A DNA stretch of 64,000 bases from Flavobacteriales bacterium (lineage in GTDB: Bacteria; Bacteroidota; Bacteroidia; Flavobacteriales_F; PHOS-HE28): NCBI GenBank assembly GCA_016788635.1, contig JAEUSU010000041.1, positions 297,830 through 361,829 on the forward strand, written 5' to 3'. The notes beneath the pieces were generated by a model that saw only the letters and a list, made by a program, of their open reading frames with translations, had not been told where the DNA came from and did not search any database. Positions 1-7,781 of the stretch are shown piece after piece. Each line of letters opens with the position of its first letter. Position 1 is the stretch's first letter. Position numbers and translations under genes: made by a program.

Positions 1-2
1 AT

Positions 3-773
3 GTGGTGGTGGACAGCGACCCGAAGGCCGCCATCACCGAGAGCTTCCGCACGGTGCGCACCAACCTGGAGTACCTGCCCGCCACCGAGGCCGGCAAGGT
101 GGTGCTGGTGACCAGTTACAGGCCCAACGAGGGCAAGACCTTCTGCAGCGTGAACCTGGCCGCCATTCTGGCCAAGGCAGGCAAAAAGGTGCTGCTCCTG
201 GAGCTGGACATGCACAAGCCCAAGGTGGCCTCGGGCCTGGCCATGACCAGTCCCGTGGGCATGAGCACCCTGCTCGTGGGGCGCAGCAAGGTGGAGGAGG
301 TCATCCTGCCCACACAGTTCGAGAACTTCTTTGTCATCCTCAGCGGCCCCACGCCGCCCAACGCGTCGGAGCTCGTGCTCAGCAAGCACCTCGTGGAACT
401 GTTCGAGTATGGGCGCAGGAATTTCGACTACATGCTCATCGACACTCCGCCCGTGGGACTCATCACCGATGCCCTGGTGATGATGCGGCACGTGGATGCC
501 ACGCTCTTCGTGGTGAACACCCGCTTCGCTAACAAGGACCATGTGAAGAGCGCCGTGGAGGTGTACGAGGCCAACAAGGCACCCAACTTCGGCTTCATCC
601 TCAATGGTGTGCGGATGAAGAAGAGCAAGTACTACTACAACACCAACTACGGCTACGGCTACCGCTACGCCTACGGATATGGCAGCGGTTATGGGTATGG
701 CTACGGCTATGGCTACGGGCGGAAGAAGCGCTCCAAGACCGACGCCAAGGGCAAGGCCAACCAGGAGAGCTGA
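3..773 (+). CDS. BY-kinase / Wzc-type tyrosine kinase domain, 5' end outside window
   Basis: C-terminal cytoplasmic kinase part of a polysaccharide co-polymerase/bacterial tyrosine kinase, which controls chain length and export of surface glycans. The frame is open to the window edge, so the start and the periplasmic Wzz part are missing. Visible are the pre-kinase ESFRTVRTNL segment, Walker A SYRPNEGKT (about residues 38-46 of the visible part), Walker A' LLLELDMHKP and Walker B YMLIDTPP. Walker A' has Glu and Lys where the family usually has Asp and Arg. The tail holds 14 tyrosines in about 31 residues in an alternating Gly-Tyr pattern, then a basic end; this matches the Tyr-rich autophosphorylation cluster of the family. 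It is followed 21 bp later by wzm. Confidence 0.9.
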   Translation: MVVDSDPKAAITESFRTVRTNLEYLPATEAGKVVLVTSYRPNEGKTFCSVNLAAILAKAGKKVLLLELDMHKPKVASGLAMTSPVGMSTLLVGRSKVEEVILPTQFENFFVILSGPTPPNASELVLSKHLVELFEYGRRNFDYMLIDTPPVGLITDALVMMRHVDATLFVVNTRFANKDHVKSAVEVYEANKAPNFGFILNGVRMKKSKYYYNTNYGYGYRYAYGYGSGYGYGYGYGYGRKKRSKTDAKGKANQES

Positions 774-794
774 GCGGCCCAGCCCCCGACGGAT

Positions 795-1661
795 ATGCAC
801 GCAGCCAGGCCATCGGATCTTGAGGAGTGGGACGTCATCATCCGGCCGGACGGGCCGTGGTGGCGGCTGGACCTGAAGGAGCTTTGGCACTACCGCGACC
901 TGCTGGTGCTGCTCGTGAAACGCGACATCACCGCGCAATACAAGCAGACCCTGCTCGGGCCGCTGTGGCATGTGGTGCAGCCCCTCACCACCACCTTCAC
1001 CTTCGCCCTCATCTTCGGCAAGGCCGCCGGGCTGGCGCCGCCGGGCATCCCCAGCGTGCTCTTCTACATGAGCGGCATCGTGGCCTGGAACTTCTTCGCC
1101 GGGGTGGTCACCCGCACCAGCAAGACCTTCACCGGCAACACCCAGCTCATGAGCAAGGTGTATTTCCCCCGCCTCGTGGTGCCCATGAGCATGACCGCCA
1201 GTACACTGGTGGGTTATGGCATCCAGCTCGCCACGCTCATCGTATTCATGCTCATCTACGTGCTGCGCGGCATGCCCTGGCAGCCCGGGCCTGAACTGGC
1301 CGCGCTCCCACTGCTCGTCCTCATCATGGCCCTGCTTGGCCTCGGCACCGGCATCCTCGTTTCCGCCATGACCACCAAGTACCGCGACCTCGGATTTCTT
1401 GTCGGTTTCGGCGTGCAGCTGCTCATGTACGCCAGCCCGGTCATCTTCCCGCTTTCGCGCCTGCAGAACTACCCGGTGCTGCTGCGCGTCTTCGAGTTGA
1501 ACCCGATGACACCCGTGATCGAGGCCACGCGCGTGGTCTTCTTCGGCGGTGCACTGCCGTGGGCGGGACTGGCCTACGCCACCGGTGCCGCGCTGGTCAT
1601 CTCGCTCCTGGGCCTGGTCTTCTTCCACCGCGTGGAGCGCTCCTTTGCCGACATCGTGTGA
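795..1661 (+). CDS. wzm: ABC-2 type polysaccharide exporter permease (Wzm-like)
   Basis: Inner-membrane permease of an ABC exporter for O-antigen, teichoic-acid or capsule-type glycans; 288 residues, the usual size. The N-terminus has the family pattern of an amphipathic stretch (IRPDGPWWRLDLKELW) followed by YRDLLVLLVKRDI and a conserved YKQTLLGPLWHVVQP segment. Five or six hydrophobic segments follow. The start at 795 gives exactly this conserved N-terminus. It sits between the tyrosine kinase and the Wzt-like ATPase (5 bp gap), which is the expected pairing for an ABC-dependent export route. Confidence 0.93.
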   Translation: MHAARPSDLEEWDVIIRPDGPWWRLDLKELWHYRDLLVLLVKRDITAQYKQTLLGPLWHVVQPLTTTFTFALIFGKAAGLAPPGIPSVLFYMSGIVAWNFFAGVVTRTSKTFTGNTQLMSKVYFPRLVVPMSMTASTLVGYGIQLATLIVFMLIYVLRGMPWQPGPELAALPLLVLIMALLGLGTGILVSAMTTKYRDLGFLVGFGVQLLMYASPVIFPLSRLQNYPVLLRVFELNPMTPVIEATRVVFFGGALPWAGLAYATGAALVISLLGLVFFHRVERSFADIV

Positions 1662-1665
1662 GTCC

Positions 1666-2943
1666 ATGGAAGCGCGCCCGGTGATCGAGGTGGAGGACCT
1701 GCGGAAGCGCTACCGCCTGGGCGTGGTGGGCGGGGCCACGCTCAGCGACGACCTGTCGCGCTTCTGGGCCCGCTTGCGCGGTCTGCCCGATCCACTGGTG
1801 CCCATCGGCACCGAGGTGGATGACCAGCGCGTAGGCGAGGAGTTCTGGGCGCTGCGCGGGATCAACTTCCATGTGCGGCAGGGCGAGACCGTGGGCATCA
1901 TCGGCCGGAACGGCGCCGGCAAGAGCACCTTGCTGAAGCTGCTCTCGCGCGTCACAACCCCCACAGGCGGTGTCATCCGCGTGAAGGGCCGCATGGCCAG
2001 TTTGCTGGAGGTGGGCACGGGCTTCAACCCCGAGCTCACCGGCCGCGAGAACATCTACCTCAACGGCGCCATCCTCGGCATGCGCCGCGCGGAGATCGAC
2101 CACAAGCTCGAGGAGATCATCGCCTTCAGCGGCATCCGCCACCATATAGACACGCCCACCAAGCGATACAGCAGCGGCATGAAGGTGCGGCTGGGCTTCG
2201 CCGTGGCCGCGCACCTGGAGCCGGAGATCCTGGTGGTGGACGAGGTGCTGGCCGTGGGCGATGCCGAGTTCCAGAAGAAATGCCTGGGCAAGATGAAGGA
2301 TGTGGCCGGTTCCGGCCGCACCATCCTCTTCGTGAGCCACAACATGACCGCGGTGCAGAGCCTCTGCCAGCGCGCCATCTGGCTGCACGCCGGCCAGGTG
2401 CGCATGGACGGCCCCGCCGATGAAGTGGTGCGTGCCTACCTGGGCGCACACGCCACGGACCGCGCCGATGTGTCGTGGGAAGGCCAGGCCGATGCGCCGG
2501 GTGATGAGGTGGTGCAGCTCTTGTACGCTGCGGTGCATCCTGCAGAAGGCGGCCACATCATCGATCGGCGCACACCCTTTTTCGTCGAGGTGGGCTTCCG
2601 CACGAAAGAGATCCCCGATGGTGACCTGAACATCGGCATCCACGTGTACAATGAACAGGACGTGCTGGCTTTTGCGAGCTCGTGGCGGGAAGCGGATCGT
2701 ACGGAGGGGGCCATCGCGGCCGGCGATCATGTGCTGCGCTGCGAGGTGCCCGCACCCCTGCTGAACGAGGGCATGTACCGTGTCACCATCAACGTGTTCC
2801 GCACTGCGCGCATGCGCTTCCAGGTGGAGGAGGCGCTCGGTTTCGAGGTGCATCCGGGCGAGCGGGAAGGTGCATGGTTCGGCCGCAAGAAGGGTGTCTT
2901 CCGGCCGCTGCTCAAGTGGCAATTGGATCCCCGCGACGCATGA
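1666..2943 (+). CDS. wzt: ABC transporter ATPase with C-terminal glycan-binding domain (Wzt-like)
   Basis: Energises polysaccharide export with the preceding permease. Walker A GIIGRNGAGKST lies at about residues 77-88, the ABC signature YSSGMKVRLGFA at 168-179 and Walker B EILVVDEVLAVGD at 187-199. Residues about 270-425 form an extra beta-rich domain of the Wzt C-terminal type, which in O9a/O8-like systems recognises the modified non-reducing end of the glycan before export. The frame is open upstream to 1549, but the ATG at 1666 gives the normal start and avoids deep overlap with wzm. The stop overlaps the next start by 4 bp. Confidence 0.93.
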   Translation: MEARPVIEVEDLRKRYRLGVVGGATLSDDLSRFWARLRGLPDPLVPIGTEVDDQRVGEEFWALRGINFHVRQGETVGIIGRNGAGKSTLLKLLSRVTTPTGGVIRVKGRMASLLEVGTGFNPELTGRENIYLNGAILGMRRAEIDHKLEEIIAFSGIRHHIDTPTKRYSSGMKVRLGFAVAAHLEPEILVVDEVLAVGDAEFQKKCLGKMKDVAGSGRTILFVSHNMTAVQSLCQRAIWLHAGQVRMDGPADEVVRAYLGAHATDRADVSWEGQADAPGDEVVQLLYAAVHPAEGGHIIDRRTPFFVEVGFRTKEIPDGDLNIGIHVYNEQDVLAFASSWREADRTEGAIAAGDHVLRCEVPAPLLNEGMYRVTINVFRTARMRFQVEEALGFEVHPGEREGAWFGRKKGVFRPLLKWQLDPRDA

Positions 2944-3719
2944 GCCTGCGTGACCTGTGGCATCCGCGCATGCGGCCTTCCTTCCTGATCGTGGGGGCGC
3001 AGAAGGCCGGCACTTCGGCACTGTTCACCCTGCTCGCTTCAAGGCCCGGCGTGCGGCCGCCCACCACCAAGGAGATCCACTTCTTCGATCGCGACGACCT
3101 TTATGCGCACGGCTGGGGTTGGTACATGCGCCATTTCCCGCGTCGCGAAAAGGGCGGCATCACCTTCGAGGCCACGCCGAACTACCTGTACGTGCCCGAA
3201 GCGCCCGGGCGCATCGCACGCCATCTGCCGCATGCCAGGCTGGTGATGGTGCTGCGCGATCCCGTGCGCCGCGCCTTCAGTGCATGGAACATGTACCACG
3301 CGTTCGAGGGGCATCCACGGTTCGCGCACCTGTATGACCCACGCTCGTTCGCGCAGGCGGTGGAGGAGGAACTGGCCGGCAGACCCACTCACCGGGCGCT
3401 GCGCTACCTGGCTCGCGGCCACTACGCACCGCAGGTGCAACGCTACGCGGACCTCTTCCCCCGCGAACAGATCTTGGTGCTCTCCTACGCCGATCTGAAG
3501 CTGCGTCAGTTGGACACCCTGAACAAGCTGACGGCCTTCGTGGGTCTTCCCGGGTTCACCGCCGGGGAGCCGGTGCTGGCCACGCGTGCCAATGAGCGGC
3601 CCTACACCGCTCCGCTCGATCCCGCGCTACAGGAGCGGCTGCGAGCACACTTCGCACCCTTGCATGCGGAACTGGAACGCTTGCTCGGAGCACCGATCGA
3701 TCTGGACGAGGCGCGCTGA
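2940..3719 (+). CDS. Sulfotransferase family protein (1 of 3)
   Basis: PAPS-dependent sulfotransferase of the heparan N-/O-sulfotransferase type, 259 residues. The 5'-phosphosulfate loop is seen as FLIVGAQKAGTSALFTLL at about residues 15-32, and the 3'-phosphate site as RLVMVLRDPVRRAFSAWNMY at about 100-119. The ATG at 2940 overlaps the Wzt stop (ATGA), so it is translationally coupled to the exporter. By context it probably sulfates the exported glycan or its lipid-linked precursor; the acceptor cannot be read from the sequence. The downstream neighbour is convergent with a 4 bp gap. Confidence 0.88.
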   Translation: MSLRDLWHPRMRPSFLIVGAQKAGTSALFTLLASRPGVRPPTTKEIHFFDRDDLYAHGWGWYMRHFPRREKGGITFEATPNYLYVPEAPGRIARHLPHARLVMVLRDPVRRAFSAWNMYHAFEGHPRFAHLYDPRSFAQAVEEELAGRPTHRALRYLARGHYAPQVQRYADLFPREQILVLSYADLKLRQLDTLNKLTAFVGLPGFTAGEPVLATRANERPYTAPLDPALQERLRAHFAPLHAELERLLGAPIDLDEAR

Positions 3720-3723
3720 GGAG

Positions 3724-4728
3724 CTAGGCGGCAGCGTAGCGTTCAGTCACCGCCGTTGCTCGCGCCACCAGGTCCGCCGCATGCGTATGGCGCTTCAGGT
3801 GGAAGGCATCCGGACCCGTATAGGCATCCGCGCGTCCGATCGAGCGCATCACGTGCGGCCAAACGCCCGACGGCGCATCGCACAGGTCCGCGTAGGCCAC
3901 CTCGATCACGCGGTCTTCCGGAAGTGTGCTCAACCCCTGCCGCACGGCCTGTTCGGTCAGCACCACCTGCGCCACGCATTGCTCCCACGGAGGCAACGCC
4001 CGCACTTCGTCATACTGTGGTGGGCGGAAGGAGTACCACGCATGCTCATCACCGAAGTATTCGCGGCGGGCCTGCAGCAGCGAATGGGCATTGTCCAGCG
4101 GATCGCGGTGCACGTGCAGCAACACGGCCTCCGGAAAGAGACCGGCGAGCAGCGGAATGTGCCAGTTGAGCTGCAGCGCCTTCATGGCGAAGGGTTTGCC
4201 GAACACGGCTTGCATGCCGCGCACATCGCTTGCTAATTCCTCCAGGCGCTCCGCCGTGGGCGACTGGGTCAACTGGTCCTGTGTGGCGCCAAAGGCGAAG
4301 GCGGACTTCCAGAGGTAGCCGAAGTCATGCGGCTCGGCGGGGCCTTGGGCGCGGCCCAGCGTGGAGCGGAAGCTGGGTGCGAGATCACGATCGGGGAATA
4401 CCTCACCACGGTCATCGAGCTCATAGAGCGCGCGGTGCACCAGGGCGCCCACCGCCGGATCGCCAGGGAAACGCGAGACGATGTTGGTGGGGCAGGCGAA
4501 GACGCCTGAGGCGGAAAGCCACTGCAGCATGAGGGTGGAGCCGCTGCGCGCGCAGCCCACCACGAAGAGCATGGGATCGCCGGTGGGGGCGATGGCAGCC
4601 CTCGGCTTGCCCGCACGCAACCGCTCGTTCAGCTGCGCGAGCACGGCTTCCAATGCGCCATTGCGCCCATGCGGGCCGCGGCGGGGAGCACTTTCCCAAG
4701 GGTTCAAAGGAGCTGTTCCACCCGCCAT
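3724..4728 (-). CDS. Sulfotransferase family protein (2 of 3)
   Basis: 334-residue P-loop sulfotransferase. The PAPS 5'-loop is LFVVGCARSGSTLMLQWL (about residues 54-71), and VLLHVHRDPLDNAHSLLQ is the 3'-phosphate region. It is longer than the neighbouring sulfotransferase and not closely similar in sequence, so the three are different subfamilies rather than recent copies. Its start overlaps the end of the upstream PLP-enzyme gene by 25 bp; no better internal start exists before the P-loop. It is second gene of a two-gene minus-strand operon. Confidence 0.85.
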   Translation of the reverse strand: MAGGTAPLNPWESAPRRGPHGRNGALEAVLAQLNERLRAGKPRAAIAPTGDPMLFVVGCARSGSTLMLQWLSASGVFACPTNIVSRFPGDPAVGALVHRALYELDDRGEVFPDRDLAPSFRSTLGRAQGPAEPHDFGYLWKSAFAFGATQDQLTQSPTAERLEELASDVRGMQAVFGKPFAMKALQLNWHIPLLAGLFPEAVLLHVHRDPLDNAHSLLQARREYFGDEHAWYSFRPPQYDEVRALPPWEQCVAQVVLTEQAVRQGLSTLPEDRVIEVAYADLCDAPSGVWPHVMRSIGRADAYTGPDAFHLKRHTHAADLVARATAVTERYAAA

Positions 4729-5657
4729 GCCAGTTCGTTCATGTCATCCGTGGTGTAGCGCTGGTCGATGGGCAGCGGGACGATCGCTTCCGCGAGCATG
4801 CGGCTTTCCGGGTCCGATCCCGCACGCGCCAACACGTCCGGCCAGAGCCGCGGGGCGAAGATACCAGCCGCATGCCAGGGCCGCAGGTCCACCGCGCGGC
4901 TTAGGTGGAGCGGATAATGCAGCGGCCCGTTGATCCTGGCAGAATCGACCTGTAGTTGGTTATGGTGGCCGAGCCGCTCATGCAGGTGCAGGAAGTTGCG
5001 TGTACGCGCCGTGCGTGCGGCTTCCAGATCGAGCCGTGCGAACAAATGCCGTGAGAGCGGAGCAGCCGCCAGCGCATCCGTGCGCAGGGCCGCGTTGTTG
5101 GCGCGGTAGGCGGCGAGCCCCGCTTCGGGATCGCCCACCTGGGCCAGCAGCAAATGGTCCGCACGCACAGCCGGGTTGTGCGCTTCCGGACGCGGAAGAA
5201 GGTCAGGCCCCGCCCAGGTGGCCCCGTCCGGGAGACCAAAGAACTTTCGCGCCGAGGTGAACCACCAGGCACCTGGTGGTGGAGCACTGAAGAAAGCCAT
5301 GGAAGCGTCCAGAATGGCCCGGCGGCCCACTGTGGCGGCCAGTTCCCGGACCGGGCCGGAGCGGATGCCGAAATAGTCCACCAACAGGAGCATGTCACCC
5401 GGCTCGAGCGCCGGGGGCACGGGGATCAACTGGGTGTTCACCGGGTAAAAGGAGACCGCTGTACCGGTGGCCTCCGCTGCGCGCAACACGGAATCACAGA
5501 TGTAACAAGGGACCAGGAGGCGTGTGGGTCTTTCATGACGCAGGATGGCGGCCAGTATAGCGCGGCCTGCGCTGTGGGTGAGCTGAGGTGCCGCTGCACG
5601 CGGGGGGCCGGGCGGCCATTGCTCCAGCCCGATGTAGCCTCCGAAAGTCCTCGACAT
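4704..5657 (-). CDS. PLP-dependent aminotransferase-like protein, divergent DegT type
   Basis: 317-residue protein resembling fold-type I PLP enzymes of the DegT/DnrJ/EryC1 group, but much diverged. FTSARKFFGLPDGA (about residues 138-151) places a lysine where the PLP Schiff-base lysine sits in the family, and LLLVDYFGI and AILDASMAFFS resemble the strands that carry the cofactor aspartate. The start at 5657 is preferred over one 24 bp upstream because a TACTTTG promoter box lies 7 nt before it. It is co-transcribed with a sulfotransferase. The substrate is unknown; an amino-sugar or an amino-group carrier for the glycan is possible. Confidence 0.6.
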   Translation of the reverse strand: MSRTFGGYIGLEQWPPGPPRAAAPQLTHSAGRAILAAILRHERPTRLLVPCYICDSVLRAAEATGTAVSFYPVNTQLIPVPPALEPGDMLLLVDYFGIRSGPVRELAATVGRRAILDASMAFFSAPPPGAWWFTSARKFFGLPDGATWAGPDLLPRPEAHNPAVRADHLLLAQVGDPEAGLAAYRANNAALRTDALAAAPLSRHLFARLDLEAARTARTRNFLHLHERLGHHNQLQVDSARINGPLHYPLHLSRAVDLRPWHAAGIFAPRLWPDVLARAGSDPESRMLAEAIVPLPIDQRYTTDDMNELAWRVEQLL

Positions 5658-5664
5658 GGCTCGG

Positions 5665-5671
5665 CAAAGTA
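5665..5671 (-). promoter_or_regulatory. Promoter -7 box (TACTTTG)
   Basis: On the minus strand TACTTTG is followed 7 nt later by the ATG at 5657. It is back to back with the plus-strand box at 5713, giving a divergent promoter pair. Confidence 0.55.
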
Positions 5672-5712
5672 GCGTGATCACCGCATTGCCCGTGGAGGTT
5701 GGATGGGCCCCC

Positions 5713-5720
5713 TACTTTTG
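5713..5720 (+). promoter_or_regulatory. Promoter -7 box (TACTTTTG)
   Basis: Exact match to the Bacteroidota TAnnTTTG element, 7 nt before the ATG at 5728. A TTG at 5686-5688 could serve as the -33 element. Confidence 0.65.
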
Positions 5721-5727
5721 GCCGCCC

Positions 5728-6693
5728 ATGAGCTCCGGTACGGACATCCTGCAACGCCCCTTCCTTTTCGTGGTGGGCGCGCCCCGCAGCGGCACCACCT
5801 GGGTGCACAACCTGCTGGCCGCGCACCCGCAGGTGGCCGGTCTGCCGGGTGTGGAGCTCACCCTCTTCAGTCGCTACCTGGCCGTGCCCGTGAGCCACTT
5901 CCGGCGCGAACGCGCGGATATTGACGCGGGCCGGTGGAACCAGGGACTGGCGGCCGTGTGGAGCGATGACCAATTCGCTGCGCATGTGCGGAACTTCCTG
6001 AGCGAGGTCTACGACCCCATTGCCGCACGCAAGCCAGGTGCCACACACGTGGTGGACAAGCATCCGAACCATGTGCGGCACATGTCCCTCATCGCCGAGT
6101 GGCTGCCGAAGGCCCGCTTCATTCACGTGATCCGCGATGGGCGCGAAGTGGCCGTGAGCATGATGAGCGTGAACCGCCGCAAGGGACACAGCCCGGGCGA
6201 ACTGGCTGAGGCCGCGCGCACCTGGCGCGATTTCATCGGACTGGCCAGGAAGGGCGCGCAAGAGCTACCCGGTCGCGTGCATGAGGTGCGGTATGAGAAG
6301 CTGCGTACCAACGGCCCGGAGGAGCTGGCCCGGCTCTTGGCGGCGTGCGGGCTGGACCATGATGCCGCGCTCGTGCACAGACTGCTGGAGGAATTCGACA
6401 TCAACCGCCGCCAGTTGAGCACCGGCGATGCCGCGTTGAACGCATTGCGGGACAAGCCCGATGCCATCTGGAGGGCGCGCCTCAATGCACGCGACCGCTA
6501 TCGCTTCCACCGTTGGGCTGGAAAGCGCCTGTGCGAACTGGGCTATGCGCAGCCGTGGTGGTGGGCCGACCACGCCGGCCAGCGCCTTTCCATTCCGGCC
6601 ACCGCCTTCCTTTGGCGTTGTGGCCGCACCTTGCAACAGGCCGTGCGCGGCTGGCGTGCGGCCGCCACCGATCCATTCGAGCCCCTGCCATGA
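5728..6693 (+). CDS. Sulfotransferase family protein (3 of 3)
   Basis: 321 residues. The PAPS loop PFLFVVGAPRSGTTWVHNLL lies near the N-terminus (about residues 10-29), and the 3'-phosphate segment ARFIHVIRDGREVAVSMM at about 128-145. A frame upstream to 5656 is open, but the promoter box at 5713 lies within it, so the ATG at 5728 is chosen. First gene of a seven-gene plus-strand run (5728-12985) whose next three junctions are 4-bp ATGA overlaps. Likely role: sulfation of a sugar or a lipid-linked glycan. Confidence 0.87.
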   Translation: MSSGTDILQRPFLFVVGAPRSGTTWVHNLLAAHPQVAGLPGVELTLFSRYLAVPVSHFRRERADIDAGRWNQGLAAVWSDDQFAAHVRNFLSEVYDPIAARKPGATHVVDKHPNHVRHMSLIAEWLPKARFIHVIRDGREVAVSMMSVNRRKGHSPGELAEAARTWRDFIGLARKGAQELPGRVHEVRYEKLRTNGPEELARLLAACGLDHDAALVHRLLEEFDINRRQLSTGDAALNALRDKPDAIWRARLNARDRYRFHRWAGKRLCELGYAQPWWWADHAGQRLSIPATAFLWRCGRTLQQAVRGWRAAATDPFEPLP

Positions 6694-7781
6694 CCGAAGG
6701 CCCCATCCATGTCACGCGTACCTTTCTGCCACCGCTGGCGGAGTACGAGGCCCTGTTGCGCGAGGTATGGGCCACTGGGCAGGTCACGAACAACGGGGCC
6801 TTGTTGCGCAGGCTGGAAGAGGAGCTTGCGCCCCACCTGGGCATGGCGCATGGTCTCTTCGTGGGCAACGGCACCATCGCGCTGCAACTGGCCCTGCGTG
6901 CCTTGGACATCACCGGCGAGGTGATCACCACCCCGTTCAGTTATGTGGCCAGCACCTCGGCCATCCTGTGGGAGCATGCCACGCCGGTGTTCGCCGACAT
7001 CGATCCGATCACCTTCAACATCGACCCCGCCCGCATCGAGGCGCTGATCACGCCCCGCACGCAGGCCATATTGGCCACCCACGTGTATGGGCTGCCATGT
7101 GCGGTGGAAACCATTAAAGCCATTTCAAGGAAGCATCAGATCAAGGTGATCTACGATGGTGCGCATGCCTTCGGCACGATGTACCGGGGAAGGCCCTTGC
7201 TATCCTACGGCGACATCAGCACCTGCAGCTTCCACGCCACCAAGCTCTTCCACAGCGGGGAGGGGGGCAGCATCTCCACCCATGATGAGGAGGTGTACAA
7301 GCGGCTGCGGCTCCTGCGCGCCTTCGGCCACATGGGTGACGAGCATTATACGCTCGGCATCAACGGGAAGAACAGCGAGCTGCACGCGGCCATGGGGCTG
7401 GCGGTGCTGAAGTACATCGATGCGATCAAGACGCGCCGCCGTGAGCAATGGCTTCGCTATGCGGCCCTGTTGCAGGGTTCGCCGGTGCGCCTGGCCACCA
7501 TACCGGCGGACACCCAGTACAACCACAGCTACTTCCCGGTGGTGTTCGCCTCGGAAGCGGAGTTGACCCGTATGCTGGAGGCCTTGGCCGCCATCGATGT
7601 GCACCCGCGCCGCTACTTCCATCCTTCATTGACCACCCTGCCTTACGTGGATCAGCGCGGCAGCTGCCCCGTGGCGGAGGACATCGCACCGCGCGTGTTG
7701 TGCCTGCCGCTCTTCCATGATCTGGGCAGCGATGACCAGGAACGGATCGTGAAGGTGATGACCCGCACCTTGAAGGCATGA
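6690..7781 (+). CDS. DegT/DnrJ/EryC1/StrS family sugar aminotransferase
   Basis: PLP-dependent aminotransferase that converts a keto group of a nucleotide-linked sugar to an amine; 363 residues, typical length. The cofactor aspartate is in IKVIYDGAHAFG (D156), and the Schiff-base lysine is K185 in SFHATKLFHSGEGGS. The substrate-binding region GVFVGNGT-like (LFVGNGTIALQLAL) is also clear. It overlaps the sulfotransferase stop and the next start by 4 bp each, so the sugar it aminates is probably modified by the neighbouring ATP-grasp ligase. Confidence 0.93.
   Translation: MTEGPIHVTRTFLPPLAEYEALLREVWATGQVTNNGALLRRLEEELAPHLGMAHGLFVGNGTIALQLALRALDITGEVITTPFSYVASTSAILWEHATPVFADIDPITFNIDPARIEALITPRTQAILATHVYGLPCAVETIKAISRKHQIKVIYDGAHAFGTMYRGRPLLSYGDISTCSFHATKLFHSGEGGSISTHDEEVYKRLRLLRAFGHMGDEHYTLGINGKNSELHAAMGLAVLKYIDAIKTRRREQWLRYAALLQGSPVRLATIPADTQYNHSYFPVVFASEAELTRMLEALAAIDVHPRRYFHPSLTTLPYVDQRGSCPVAEDIAPRVLCLPLFHDLGSDDQERIVKVMTRTLKA

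Noticed and set aside
640..720. Minisatellite or CRISPR-like repeat
   Set aside because: The 6-bp repeat simply encodes the Gly-Tyr tail of the kinase and has no spacers.
1597..3021. Long open frame (474 codons) antisense to the Wzt-like gene
   Set aside because: Composition is His/Ala/Arg-rich with no domain, and it lies entirely opposite well-recognised genes; an expected artefact of high GC.
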